DNA of 64,000 nucleotides from Pisaster brevispinus (taxonomy: Eukaryota; Echinodermata; Asteroidea; Forcipulatida; Asteriidae), in NCBI GenBank assembly GCA_023634235.1, contig JAMKCF010000140.1, forward strand, positions 1 through 64,000, in the 5' to 3' direction. Numbering within the stretch: position 1 is the stretch's first letter; each line of letters begins with the position of its first letter. The position numbers were made by a program, and so were the translations under genes. Of the stretch, positions 12,347 through 25,533 are shown one piece after another. The notes under the pieces are model-generated. The model worked only from the letters and a program-made list of their open reading frames with translations. It was not told where the DNA came from and ran no database searches.

Positions 12347-12695
12347 GTCAGAATCTTACTCCTCAACATTTCAACAACTTTTGAAATATTTTCCAAATAT
12401 TTCCCATTGAAATTGATTGGCTGATTCTTTGTTCATGCTTAGGTTCAAGAGATCAATCTTCAATAACCTGCCTACACTTTTTTTGTTCATAAAGCAATTT
12501 TCAATCAATTTGTTTTAGAGACATCATAATTCTGAAAGATCTTATATTTTTAATCATAAAAAATGCAAATATTTATTTGGCAAATCCACTAATGGTGAAA
12601 CAATTTTCCTTTTTCCCCCCACTTCTTAAAAATGTTTTTTAAAAGATCTTCAGATGTATTTTTGACAATTCTTGATTTTATTGTCTGAATTACAG

Positions 12696-12867
12696 CCGAG
12701 TGAGTTGAGGACAGGCCAGAATGTCAACCTGTGCAGCCAGCTTGGCCCTATGGACCGGTCATCCATCGGGAGTGAAGTCCTGCTGGAGTTTGTTTCTGAT
12801 GAATCGAACTATTTCCCAGGATACTCAGCTGATCATACAGTGTTGCCATGGATACCTGACTCTCCAG
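12696..12867 (+). CDS. CUB domain, 3' exon
   Basis: This 172-bp exon lies between TTACAG and CCAG|GTTTGT. Its open frame (LRTGQNVNLC, then EVLLEFVSDESNYFPGYSA) shows the classic second half of a CUB domain: a Cys, a hydrophobic strand, F-x-S-D, then G-[YF]-x-A. It has no lesion. A paralogue of exactly the same length lies at 33292-33463 (minus), and most of its differences keep the frame and the CUB landmarks, so the exon was once under selection. The gene is probably a secreted or membrane CUB protein; which one cannot be told. Confidence 0.7.
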
Positions 12868-13364
12868 GTTTGTTGAGAAATGGGTGTTAATCTGTGTATG
12901 TAGTTAACGTACATTATTTTCCTTCATGCATGACGCGGCTTATCTGACTCCAAATGTTCAAAAACCCACTCCAACAGCTTTATTCCATGTACATGTCTTT
13001 GTAACTCCTTGCCTTTAACATCAACAAATTTCTCCATCCTACAATCTAAACTGATTTCAGATGCAATTCCTACCTTTAGTTCCCTGAGTTATTCTCATCT
13101 TGTACGTAACCTGTTACCAAGAGTGGCTTTTAGCCATGTTTTAGGCAAACGTGCATTAAAGTTATACAAAAACACAGGGTTGTAACTTGATAGGTCGAAA
13201 GTTCATATCTAACACACTATAGCAAGCACACAATTTGCTGCACGTTATAAGGTCGTATTTCACTTAATTTTAGTTTGCGTTCACTTATTGCACTTCTCAA
13301 AAAATTAAATCGCTCCCTTGCTCCACTGACATAGTGAAATCTTGTCTTTTTTGTGTGTGTTCAG

Positions 13365-13526
13365 ACACGGAATGTGATAACCCAAGAAGCGTCTGTCTTC
13401 TGTGGTGATGCAAACACTTTCAGTTGGATCTCGGAGGGGAGTGAAGTCATCGAAAATCCCAAACTGACGACGACGAGTGTTTCCAAGGTTGCAGAGAGCC
13501 TGAGAGAAAGAGACATTTTCCTGTAA
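13365..13526 (+). CDS. Candidate terminal exon of CUB gene
   Basis: The acceptor GTGTTCAG opens a frame of 53 codons to TAA (13524-13526). It contains ASVFCGDANTF, EGSEVI and VSKVAESLRERDIFL. The paralogue in block B (30196-30357) keeps VSVFCGDA and EGSEVI in the same frame, then diverges. The preceding CUB exon ends in phase 1. That phase would select a different frame here, which stops after about 14 codons. The true frame is therefore uncertain, and an exon may be missing between them. No domain is recognised. Confidence 0.4.
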   Translation, partial: TRNVITQEASVFCGDANTFSWISEGSEVIENPKLTTTSVSKVAESLRERDIFL

Positions 13527-14280
13527 AGTGTCGGACATCAGGGTGGTTGGACGGCAGCTTTTTTCTATGTATAAACTGAATGTATTTATTTCTGTATAAT
13601 TTATTATCTGCTTGTCGTCCGACCAGGTTCATATTGTAATATTAATATTAATAATAATAATAATTATGTGTAATACTTTAAATGGAATGCATGGGGGTGT
13701 TGACTGCGATTTGGCTGGTGGGATTCGACTTGGAGGCATAGGTTTGTGAGTTTGTTGTGTGAATGATGATGATTAGTGGGCCCTGTGTGTTAGGTAACTT
13801 ATGCCTTCTTGCCCATCCAGTGTCGTGCTATATATTCTATGTTCTCCGATCACGCACTCATGCATTTGCTTTCTTTGAGATATATAATTATTTGCTAGAG
13901 ACAGAATATTTAAGTGTTGCCTTCATTTGTATTGACATTTTATTGACATACTTGCATTGTATAAGATAATAGTTTGTACATGTATGTGTTTTATTTTCTG
14001 CCTGCACAACTCTCAACAGTCTTTTGCAGGTGTTTACAGATCCAGAGTCAACATCCAGTAGCTGGATACACCCGTGTGGGACGTCACTTCAATGTTCCTA
14101 ATCACTCCATTTCTGTCATGACTTTACAGGGCTTTATGAGGCACTAGGAAACCACAGAGACTGTTCGTCTGAGTAGGGAGAAGCTATGGATAATGCGTCT
14201 TATAACTTTTTGTCTTTGCTTTCTCCTTTTTACCACAGATTCTCCTCTCCAGTCTGCCTCATTCACTAATCAATTACTTT

Positions 14281-15129
14281 AACAATACAGGTGTAAAAAA
14301 AAGCAGTCGAGTGGACACAGATGTTAGAAATGAAAGCAAACAGAACGAGAGGCAGGATGAACAGAGAGGAGGAAAACAAAAGGGGGTTTGGGGAGGGGCT
14401 GGTTTGACCACCAAAGGTAAGGAGTACAAACGACAAAATAAATTATTTATAGAGGGAGAGAAAACTTTTTAAGGCTTTGCATGTGTGAAGTATCAATATA
14501 TGCTCGGTTTGCGGTAACACCATGTGTATATCTACTATCCATGTAGATTTGTTCTTAAAGAACTAGGTCTTGCTTTTTATTCTACTGCCGCGGAGTAGAT
14601 TTTGGAAATTGGGAGACTACTTCGGGAGACTACTTAGTTCTCAAAAGAACTGTCCGGCTTATTAGCTACTACCTGGGCGGAGGGTAGGAAATCGGCCGGG
14701 ACTACTACTTTAGCTTGATAGTGGATGAGATCAAGGGGACTTTTCGTTATAAACTTCACTGCCGCGGAGTGAGTTCTTATTTGGTCTCAACGGCGATGAC
14801 GATGACTAGAGATAGCTAGTCGAAACGTTGAGACCAAATAAGAACTCACTCCGCGGCAGTAAAGTTAATAACAAGAAGTCCCCTTGATCCGATCCACTTT
14901 CAAGCTAAAGTAGTAGTCCCGGCCGATTTCCTACCCTCCGCCCAGGTAGTAGCTAATAAGCTGGACAGTTCTTTTGAGAACTAAGTATTCTCCTGAAGTA
15001 GTCTCCCGATTTCCAAAATCTACTCCGCGGCAGTAGAATAAAAAGCAAGACCTAGTTCTACAAGAACAAATCTACATAGATAGTAGATATACACATGGTG
15101 TTACCGCAAACCGAATATACAGGGAGAGA
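14281..15129. other. Asymmetric spacer at palindrome centre
   Basis: Between the arms, 14281-14486 resembles the reverse complement of 900-1080: both contain a G-rich run followed by a GGCTGGTTTGACCAC stretch. The rest is a foldback element. The centre of the large palindrome (14705) and the centre of the foldback element (about 14806) differ by about 100 bp. Confidence 0.85.
14487..15120. mobile_element. Foldback element, central copy
   Basis: Same family as the copies at 128-912 and 28498-29282, with a shorter middle (about 14790-14830, GGTCTCAAC ... GTTGAGACC). The flank reading AAGGCTTTGCATG...GTATCAAT lies on its left. The outer right copy has that flank on its right, so this copy appears inverted within its flanks, as recombination between its own arms would produce. 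Confidence 0.85.
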
Positions 15130-15883
15130 AAAGTAATTGATTAGTGAATGAGGCAGACTGGAGAGGAGAATCTGTGGTAAAAAGGAGAAAGCAAAGACAA
15201 AAAGTTATAAGACGCATTATCCATAGCTTCTCCCTACTCAGACGAACAGTCTCTGTGGTTTCCTAGTGCCTCATAAAGCCCTGTAAAGTCATGACAGAAA
15301 TGGAGTGATTAGGAACATTGAAGTGACGTCCCACACGGGTGTATCCAGCTACTGGATGTTGACTCTGGATCTGTAAACACCTGCAAAAGACTGTTGAGAG
15401 TTGTGCAGGCAGAAAATAAAACACATACATGTACAAACTATTATCTTATACAATGCAAGTATGTCAATAAAATGTCAATACAAATGAAGGCAACACTTAA
15501 ATATTCTGTCTCTAGCAAATAATTATATATCTCAAAGAAAGCAAATGCATGAGTGCGTGATCGGAGAACATAGAATATATAGCACGACACTGGATGGGCA
15601 AGAAGGCATAAGTTACCTAACACACAGGGCCCACTAATCATCATCATTCACACAACAAACTCACAAACCTATGCCTCCAAGTCGAATCCCACCAGCCAAA
15701 TCGCAGTCAACACCCCCATGCATTCCATTTAAAGTATTACACATAATTATTATTATTATTAATATTAATATTACAATATGAACCTGGTCGGACGACAAGC
15801 AGATAATAAATTATACAGAAATAAATACATTCAGTTTATACATAGAAAAAAGCTGCCGTCCAACCACCCTGATGTCCGACACT

Positions 15884-16045
15884 TTACAGGAAAATGTCTC
15901 TTTCTCTCAGGCTCTCTGCAACCTTGGAAACACTCGTCGTCGTCAGTTTGGGATTTTCGATGACTTCACTCCCCTCCGAGATCCAACTGAAAGTGTTTGC
16001 ATCACCACAGAAGACAGACGCTTCTTGGGTTATCACATTCCGTGT
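15884..16045 (-). CDS. Candidate terminal exon, right arm
   Basis: Mirror of 13365-13526. Confidence 0.4.
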   Translation of the reverse strand, partial: TRNVITQEASVFCGDANTFSWISEGSEVIENPKLTTTSVSKVAESLRERDIFL

Positions 16046-16542
16046 CTGAACACACACAAAAAAGACAAGATTTCACTATGTCAGTGGAGCAAGGGAGCGA
16101 TTTAATTTTTTGAGAAGTGCAATAAGTGAACGCAAACTAAAATTAAGTGAAATACGACCTTATAACGTGCAGCAAATTGTGTGCTTGCTATAGTGTGTTA
16201 GATATGAACTTTCGACCTATCAAGTTACAACCCTGTGTTTTTGTATAACTTTAATGCACGTTTGCCTAAAACATGGCTAAAAGCCACTCTTGGTAACAGG
16301 TTACGTACAAGATGAGAATAACTCAGGGAACTAAAGGTAGGAATTGCATCTGAAATCAGTTTAGATTGTAGGATGGAGAAATTTGTTGATGTTAAAGGCA
16401 AGGAGTTACAAAGACATGTACATGGAATAAAGCTGTTGGAGTGGGTTTTTGAACATTTGGAGTCAGATAAGCCGCGTCATGCATGAAGGAAAATAATGTA
16501 CGTTAACTACATACACAGATTAACACCCATTTCTCAACAAAC

Positions 16543-16714
16543 CTGGAGAGTCAGGTATCCATGGCAACACTGTATGATCAGCTGAGTATCCTGGGAAATA
16601 GTTCGATTCATCAGAAACAAACTCCAGCAGGACTTCACTCCCGATGGATGACCGGTCCATAGGGCCAAGCTGGCTGCACAGGTTGACATTCTGGCCTGTC
16701 CTCAACTCACTCGG
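16543..16714 (-). CDS. CUB domain 3' exon, right arm
   Basis: Identical mirror of 12696-12867, with intact splice sites. Confidence 0.7.
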
Positions 16715-17063
16715 CTGTAATTCAGACAATAAAATCAAGAATTGTCAAAAATACATCTGAAGATCTTTTAAAAAACATTTTTAAGAAGTGGGGGGAAAAA
16801 GGAAAATTGTTTCACCATTAGTGGATTTGCCAAATAAATATTTGCATTTTTTATGATTAAAAATATAAGATCTTTCAGAATTATGATGTCTCTAAAACAA
16901 ATTGATTGAAAATTGCTTTATGAACAAAAAAAGTGTAGGCAGGTTATTGAAGATTGATCTCTTGAACCTAAGCATGAACAAAGAATCAGCCAATCAATTT
17001 CAATGGGAAATATTTGGAAAATATTTCAAAAGTTGTTGAAATGTTGAGGAGTAAGATTCTGAC

Positions 17064-17249
17064 CTTGAGGTAGTCAGTTGTGAAGCTTCCTACCATGTTT
17101 CTCCAACTCCAACTCGCTGAAAACAGTCTGAACCCTGATGTCTGGTTGGGAGTGTATCAGCGTCTGACACTCGGCATCTGGTTGATTGTTTAACAGGAAG
17201 TTGACAGACTGGAAGGCTCCTCAGTCAGCGGTCAGGACCTTGCTGCACT
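17064..17249 (-). pseudogene. CUB domain 5' exon, right arm
   Basis: Mirror of 12161-12346, with the same TGA and frameshift. Confidence 0.65.
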
Positions 17250-17625
17250 CTGAAATTTACATAAGCGGGAAAGATTAGCAGACATTAACTTGTTATTAGC
17301 ACTTTTCTAGAAAATGTTGGTTGACATTTTGTGGATGTCAGATACCATCAAGAGGGAATGAAAGTACTCTTCCAAAAACCAATAGAATTATTAACAGAAG
17401 ATTTATTTCCAGTTTACATCATTGGAACTCTAGGTGGCAGCAAACATACTGTGATATCTTCTACTGTTGACAGTACTGAGCATGCACACATCTTTAAGAC
17501 ATTGAATGACCTGGTAAGTCTACTGACCCATGCCTCAGAGAATGCTCCGCTCTGTGCAAAATATCAAAAAGCTGTACATTCAAATATATAAGAAGTGACA
17601 TTAACAGTAACTTGATGAAAAGTAC

Positions 17626-17769
17626 CTCAAATAATGTCGCTCTCAGTCAGCATCGGGTATCACAGGCCCATGAATGTCAAGAAGCGCAAAATCTGGTGGA
17701 GGAGTATAGAGGATCTGACAGCCGCAGTCTGCTTGGAGGAGAGGTAGTGTAGGCAGGCTTTTGGTTGAA
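17626..17769 (-). pseudogene. CUB-like exon, right arm
   Basis: Mirror of 11641-11784 with the same in-frame TGA (17643-17645). Confidence 0.5.
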
Positions 17770-17775
17770 CTAGAA

Positions 17776-20028
17776 ACTACAACTGAGACTACAACTGAGA
17801 CTACAACTGAGACTACAACTGAGACTACAACTGAGACTACAACTGAGACTACAACTGAGACTACAACTGAGACTACAACTGAGACTACAACTGAGACTAC
17901 AACTGAGACTACAACTGAGACTACAACTGAGACTACAACTGAGACTACAACTGAGACTACAACTGAGACTACAACTGAGACTACAACTGAGACTACAACT
18001 GAGACTACAACTGAGACTACAACTGAGACTACAACTGAGACTACAACTGAGACTACAACTGAGACTACAACTGAGACTACAACTGAGACTACAACTGAGA
18101 CTACAACTGAGACTACAACTGAGACTACAACTGAGACTACAACTGAGACTACAACTGAGACTACAACTGAGACTACAACTGAGACTACAACTGAGACTAC
18201 AACTGAGACTACAACTGAGACTACAACTGAGACTACAACTGAGACTACAACTGAGACTACAACTGAGACTACAACTGAGACTACAACTGAGACTACAACT
18301 GAGACTACAACTGAGACTACAACTGAGACTACAACTGAGACTACAACTGAGACTACAACTGAGACTACAACTGAGACTACAACTGAGACTACAACTGAGA
18401 CTACAACTGAGACTACAACTGAGACTACAACTGAGACTACAACTGAGACTACAACTGAGACTACAACTGAGACTACAACTGAGACTACAACTGAGACTAC
18501 AACTGAGACTACAACTGAGACTACAACTGAGACTACAACTGAGACTACAACTGAGACTACAACTGAGACTACAACTGAGACTACAACTGAGACTACAACT
18601 GAGACTACAACTGAGACTACAACTGAGACTACAACTGAGACTACAACTGAGACTACAACTGAGACTACAACTGAGACTACAACTGAGACTACAACTGAGA
18701 CTACAACTGAGACTACAACTGAGACTACAACTGAGACTACAACTGAGACTACAACTGAGACTACAACTGAGACTACAACTGAGACTACAACTGAGACTAC
18801 AACTGAGACTACAACTGAGACTACAACTGAGACTACAACTGAGACTACAACTGAGACTACAACTGAGACTACAACTGAGACTACAACTGAGACTACAACT
18901 GAGACTACAACTGAGACTACAACTGAGACTACAACTGAGACTACAACTGAGACTACAACTGAGACTACAACTGAGACTACAACTGAGACTACAACTGAGA
19001 CTACAACTGAGACTACAACTGAGACTACAACTGAGACTACAACTGAGACTACAACTGAGACTACAACTGAGACTACAACTGAGACTACAACTGAGACTAC
19101 AACTGAGACTACAACTGAGACTACAACTGAGACTACAACTGAGACTACAACTGAGACTACAACTGAGACTACAACTGAGACTACAACTGAGACTACATCT
19201 GAGACTACATCTGAGACTACATCTGAGACTACAACTGAGACTACAACTGAGACTACAACTGAGACTACAACTGAGACTACAACTGAGACTACAACTGAGA
19301 CTACAACTGAGACTACAACTGAGACTACAACTGAGACTACAACTGAGACTACAACTGAGACTACAACTGAGACTACAACTGAGACTACAACTGGGGCTAC
19401 AACTGGGGCTACAACTGGGGCTACAACTGGGGCTACAACTGGGGCTACAACTGGGGCTACAACTGGGGCTACAACTGGGGCTACAACTGGGGCTACAACT
19501 GGGGCTACAACTGGGGCTACAACTGGGGCTACAACTGGGGCTACAACTGGGGCTACAACTGGGGCTACAACTGGGGCTACAACTGGGGCTACAACTGGGG
19601 CTACAACTGGGGCTACAACTGGGGCTACAACTGGGGCTACAACTGGGGCTACAACTGGGGCTACAACTGGGGCTACAACTGGGGCTACAACTGGGGCTAC
19701 AACTGGGGCTACAACTGGGGCTACAACTGGGGCTACAACTGGGGCTACAACTGGGGCTACAACTGGGGCTACAACTGGGGCTACAACTGGGGCTACAACT
19801 GGGGCTACAACTGGGGCTACAACTGGGGCTACAACTGGGGCTACAACTGGGGCTACAACTGGGGCTACAACTGGGGCTACAACTGGGGCTACAACTGGGG
19901 CTACAACTGGGGCTACAACTGGGGCTACAACTGGGGCTACAACTGGGGCTACAACTGGGGCTACAACTGAGACTACAACTGAGACTACAACTGAGACTTC
20001 AACTGCGACTACAACTGAGACTACAACT
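17776..20028. repeat. 12-bp minisatellite, right arm
   Basis: Mirror of 9382-11634, with the same unit counts, block structure and three variant units. On the plus strand the frame 17761-20037 would give 758 residues, almost all Thr, Glu, Gly and Ala. There is no signal peptide or other domain. I do not call it a gene. Confidence 0.9.
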
Positions 20029-20199
20029 GGAAGCTAACAACCAGATGCCCCAATCTCCAAACACCAACCTCAAATCTCCAATTTCCAAACTCCAAACTCC
20101 AAACCCCAAACTCCAACCTCCGAACTCCACACTCCAATCTGAAAATGGTTGGTACAACCAAAATAAAGGATAAGGTAATAACATGCTGAAAATATTGAT

Positions 20200-23100
20200 A
20201 GGGTTTAACAAGCGCCAAGAATTTAGTTCGGAAGTGTACGATTTTAAGAGAAGATCTTATACGCGAACAACCACTCTAAAAGGTCAAGCTGCCAACACTT
20301 TCATCTTGCAGTCAAGGAAATTTTCTACAATAATCTGGGGTATATGAAGAACATGGCGGAAAACCTAAAATAATTGGGGAGATTTTCAAATTTGTTTATC
20401 TGAACCTGGAAAGATGGATTTATTTTCAGGAAACTATCCGCAGAAACAGGGAGAGTTGGCTGCTCTAAGGATGGCAAAAAACACTTCTTTGACAATCTAT
20501 GTGAGCTGGATTACGGGGCAAATTCACCTCCAACAAACAGCTAGACATAGATGAAAGTTTCTATTCGGAAATTAAATTCAGCTCTCACACACTAAATTCT
20601 AACAATTGGCAAGCAACATCAAAACCCTGCAGTTGCAAAGGCCATCATTTCGAGTTGAAACGCAGACTCGAGGCCAGTAATTTTAGAGTCTGGCCAGTAA
20701 ACTAATGACCAGACCAGTCCAAAGGTCTTATAAAATTTGTACCTTTTCATGAGCCGTGGGATGAAGAGGCGACACAGACAGCACAAACTCATGAAGAAAT
20801 AGCTGTGCCTACTGGACAAAGACAATTCAAAAGAACACATATAAAAAGTTTGGAAATAATCAAGTTCTGGGAAGAAACTGCAGACAAATGAAATCACTCT
20901 TGTGTCAGTGCTTGTTCAGATAAAAAAAGTTTACATGTTAAACTGAGTAGATAATGGATTTCTCTCTTTATTTCTGGTCTTGTAACAGAAATTCTTGTCT
21001 AGTGCATATTTTAAGCAACATGCAAGCCCTGCATTCTTGTGGATTTCCCCATCAAATTCAAACCCTGGAACGAGGGGCAAATTCCATAGGGCTTTTCAAG
21101 CTGACTACCGTCAGAAAAAAATATGAGGAAGAAGAAACCTCCTGAAAACTGAACTGTTGATTTAGTTCACAAACTCTCTCTTCTACCAGATCTACCAATC
21201 CTGTATTATACCTTTAATAATACTCAATCGTACCTTTTCATGAGCCGTGGGATGAAGAGCCGACACAGACAGCACAAACCCATGAAGAAATAGCTGTGCC
21301 TACTGGACAAAGACAATTCAAAAGAACACATATGAAAAGTTTGGAAATAATTAAGTTCTGGGAAGAAACTGCAGACACAGATTTTGTAAATGTAACTTTT
21401 TTGTTTAGGACTGTGGCAAGTCAAGATAGAATGGTATATGCACACCCAAGTGGCAAGTGGACAATTGGTAGCAGGAGGGACTGACCAGAGATCAGTGACG
21501 ACGTCTTACCAATTCAAGTTTTTATTACACTTGGTCACTTAACTCCAACGGATTTTGAAATTATAAGTTTGCCTCCTCTGCTCGAAATCCAATCTGGAAT
21601 GAGCCTGACCCATAATCTGACTATGCATTCATCCCTTGTTCTGTTCTACAATAATTAGTGGAGTGTTGTGGCCTAGCGGTCCAGTGATGCAGACCTCACA
21701 GAACAGACTGGGCTTGTTATCATAACAACACAAAAGGACACTTTAAATGTAGTTCCATTAGCCTGCGTCGCCTGCATATGTTATGATCTGAAAGTCTCCA
21801 AACTATAAGTGAATGTCAAAAAACTCAAAAAGCCTGAACTTTCTCAGGTGCAATCAAAAGTTCAAACAAGATCCCACTAATATAAGACTTGATTCATTAA
21901 GGAAATAATCAATAAACTTCAAATATTGATAGGGTTTAACATGCCTCAAGAATTAAGTTCGGAAGTGTACGATTTCAAGAGAAGATCTTATACGCGAACA
22001 TCCACTCTAGGTCAAGCTGCCAAAATTTTCATCTTGCAGTCAAGGAAATTTTCTACAATAATCTGGGCGATATGAAGAACATGGCGGAAAACCTAAAATA
22101 ATTGGGGAGATTTTCAAATTTGTTTATCTGAACATGGAAAGATGGATTTATTTTCAGGGAACTATCCGCAGAAACAGGAAGAGTTGGCTGCTTTAAGGAT
22201 GGCAAAAAACAGTTCTTTGACAATGTATATTAGCTGGATTGCGAGGCGAATTCACCTCCAACAAACAACTAGACACAGATGAAAGTGTCTATTCGGAAAT
22301 TAAATTCAGCTCTCACACACTAAATTCTGATGAGTGGTAAGCAACATCAAAACCCTGCAGTTGCAAAGGTCATCATTTCGAGTTGAAACGCAGACTCGAG
22401 GCCAGTAATTTTAGAGTCTGGCCAGTAAACTAATGACCAGACCAGTCCAAAGGTCTTATAAAATTTGTACCTTTTCATGAGCCAAGGGATGAAGAGGCGA
22501 CACAGACAGCACAAACTCATGAAGAAATAGCTGTGCCTACTGGACAAAGACAATTCAAAAGAACACATATAAAAAGTTTGGAAATAATCAAGTTCTGGGA
22601 AGAAACTGCAGACAAATGAAATCACTCTTGTGTCAGTGCTTGTTCAGATAAAAAAAGTTTACATGTTAAACTGAGTAGATAATGGATTTCTCTCTTTATT
22701 TCTGGTCTTGTAACAGAAATTCTTGTCTAGTGCATATTTTAAGCAACATGCAAGCCCTGCATTCTTGTGGATTTCCCCATCAAATTCAAGCCCTGGAACG
22801 AGGGGCAAATTCCATAGGGCTTTTCAAGCTGACTACCGTCAGAAAAAAATATGAGGAAGAAGAAACCTCCTGAAAACTGAACTGTTGATTTAGTTCACAA
22901 ACTCTCTCTTCTACCAGATCTACCAATCCTGTATTATACCTTTAATAATACTCAATCGTACCTTTTCATGAGCCGTGGGATGAAGAGCCGACACAGACAG
23001 CACAAACCCATGAAGAAATAGCTGTGCCTACTGGACAAAGACAATTCAAAAGAACACATATGAAAAGTTTGGAAATAATTAAGTTCTGGGAAGAAACTGC

Positions 23101-24955
23101 AGACACAGATTTTGTAAATGTAACTTTTTTGTTTAGGACTGTGGCAAGTCAAGATAGAATGGTATATGCACACCCAAGTGGCAAGTGGACAATTGGTAGC
23201 AGGAGGGACTGACCAGAGATCAGTGACGACGTCTTACCAATTCAAGTTTTTATTACACTTGGTCACTTAACTCCAACGGATTTTGAAATTATAAGTTTGC
23301 CTCCTCTGCTCGAAATCCAATCTGGAATGAGCCTGACCCATAATCTGACTATGCATTCATCCCTTGTTCTGTTCTACAATAATTAGTGGAGTGTTGTGGC
23401 CTAGCGGTCCAGTGATGCAGACCTCACAGAACAGACTGGGCTTGTTATCATAACAACACAAAAGGACACTTTAAATGTAGTTCCATTAGCCTGCGTCGCC
23501 TGCATATGTTATGATCTGAAAGTCTCCAAACTATAAGTGAATGTCAAAAAACTCAAAAAGCCTGAACTTTCTCAGGTGCAATCAAGAGTTCAAACAAGAT
23601 CCCACTAATATAAGACTTGATTCATTAAGGAAATAATCAATAAACTTCAAATATTGATAGGGTTTAACATGCCTCAAGAATTAAGTTCGGAAGTGTACGA
23701 TTTCAAGAGAAGATCTTATACGCGAACATCCACTCTAGGTCAAGCTGCCAAAATTTTCATCTTGCAGTCAAGGAAATTTTCTACAATAATCTGGGCGATA
23801 TGAAGAACATGGCGGAAAACCTAAAATAATTGGGGAGATTTTCAAATTTGTTTATCTGAACATGGAAAGATGGATTTATTTTCAGGGAACTATCCGCAGA
23901 AACAGGAAGAGTTGGCTGCTCTAAGGATGGCAAAAAACAGTTCTTTGACAATGTATATTAGCTGGATTGCGAGGCGAATTCACCTCCAACAAACAGCTAG
24001 ACACAGATGAAAGTGTCTATTCGGAAATTAAATTCAGCTCTCACACACTAAATTCTGATGAGTGGTAAGCAACATCAAAACCCTGCAGTTGCAAAGGCCA
24101 TCATTTCGAGTTGAAACGCAGACTCGAGGCCAGTAATTTTAGAGTCTGGCCAGTAAACTAATGACCAGACCAGTCCAAAGGTCTTATAAAATTTGTACCT
24201 TTTCATGAGCCGTGGGATGAAGAGGCGACACAGACAGCACAAACTCATGAAGAAAAAGCTGTGCCTACTGGACAAAGACAATTCAAAAGAACACCTATGA
24301 AAAGTTTGGAAATAATTAAGTTCTGGGAAGAAACTGCAGACAAATGAAATCACTCTTGTGTTAGTGCTTGTTCAGATAAAAACAGTTTACATGTTCAACT
24401 GTGTAGATAATGGATTTTTCTCTTTGATTCTGGTCTTGTAACAGAAATTCTTGTCTACTGCATATTTAAAGCAACATGCAAGACCTGCATTCTTGTGGAT
24501 TTCCCCAACAAATTCAAGCCCTGGAACAAAAGGCGAATTCCAAAGGGCTTTTCAAGATGACTACCGTCAGAAAAAGATATGGGGAAGAAGAAACCTCCTG
24601 AAAACTGAACTGTTGATTAAGGTCACAAACTCTCTCTTCTACCAGATCTACCAATCCTGTATTATACCTTTAATAATACTTAATCGTACCTTTTCATGAG
24701 CCGTGGGATGAAGAGCCGACACAGACAGCACAAACTCATGAAGAAATAGCTGTGCCTATTGGACAAAGACAATTCCAAAGAAGACATATAAAACGCTTGG
24801 AAATAATTAAGTTCTGGGAAGAAACTGCAGACACAGATTTTGTAAGTATAACTTTTCTTCATGACTGTGGCAAGTCAATGTAGAATGGTATATGCACACA
24901 AGCGGCAAGTGGACAATTTGGTAGCAGGAGGGACTGACCAGAGCAGAGTCAGAGA
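20200..24955. repeat. Three tandem 1,728-bp units (right arm)
   Basis: Mirror of 4455-9210. Here the coding-like modules read on the plus strand, for example the 62-codon frame at 21296-21484 and its copy at 23024-23212. One-to-few-residue differences between copies preserve the frame (Asp to Ala, His to Gln, Arg to Gln). This hints at past selection, but the evidence is weak. Confidence 0.75.
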
Positions 24956-25279
24956 TCAGAAGAAACCTACCGAAAACTTAACTGTTGATTTAGTTCACAA
25001 AATGTCTCTGACAACTGGAATTCATAGATGATGATAAAGATGAATAAAGTATTATTATGTGCTGCAGACATAATTTCCAAACCAGACTAAACCAGAATGA
25101 GTGCTCCCGACTTGACTAATATTAGCATTCTCGCCACTGTCTTCACTGACAAACGTTGCTGCCGTCACTGTTTAGTGTTTGTTTTCTCCCAAAAGTTGTA
25201 ATGATCGTAGAGAAACAAACCTAACTGCACAAACGACATGATAAACCGTAGAACAAGAGTAGAATAAAGTGATATTTAC

Positions 25280-25389
25280 CTGAACATTCGCACACATGCA
25301 GTGCCTACATCTTCAATCATTCGAAGGCTGCATTCAAAATGAAGAAGAACAACAACAGCAAAAACGTAGCCAGAAACCCGAAGTGTCAT
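25280..25389 (-). CDS. Candidate signal-peptide exon, right arm
   Basis: Identical mirror of the exon at 4021-4130, with the same donor. If the palindrome is real, there are two divergent copies of this promoter and first exon. Confidence 0.45.
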
Positions 25390-25500
25390 CTTGTCTTCGT
25401 AAAGCAAAATAATGCTGGAGAAACCCCGCGAAAATTCCAAACGCTAGTTTTTGGCTGTGAGGGCGCTGTACAATAAAATAAGCTACATGACGAGTAAAAA

Positions 25501-25533
25501 TTACGTCATTAGAATGCGACGTCAGCAACGTCA
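25501..25533 (-). promoter_or_regulatory. CRE/ATF-like cluster, right arm
   Basis: Mirror of 3877-3909, upstream of the mirrored signal-peptide exon at 25280-25389. Confidence 0.5.

Larger units (their letters stand above)
1..14280 (+). repeat. Left arm of 29.4-kb palindrome
   Basis: This stretch is repeated in reverse complement at 15130-29409, and paired positions sum to 29410. I checked base pairing at the outer end (1 with 29409), the inner end (14280 with 15130) and several internal points. Every long reading frame in this arm has an identical mirror partner. The match includes the 2.25-kb minisatellite with the same unit number and the same three variant units. The arm runs into the window edge, so its true outer end may lie further left. 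Confidence 0.97.

Noticed and set aside
17761..20037. 758-residue Thr/Glu-rich open frame as a mucin gene (and its mirror 9373-11649)
   Set aside because: A 12-bp repeat unit is a multiple of three and stays open in two frames on each strand. No signal peptide, flanking domain or promoter supports it.
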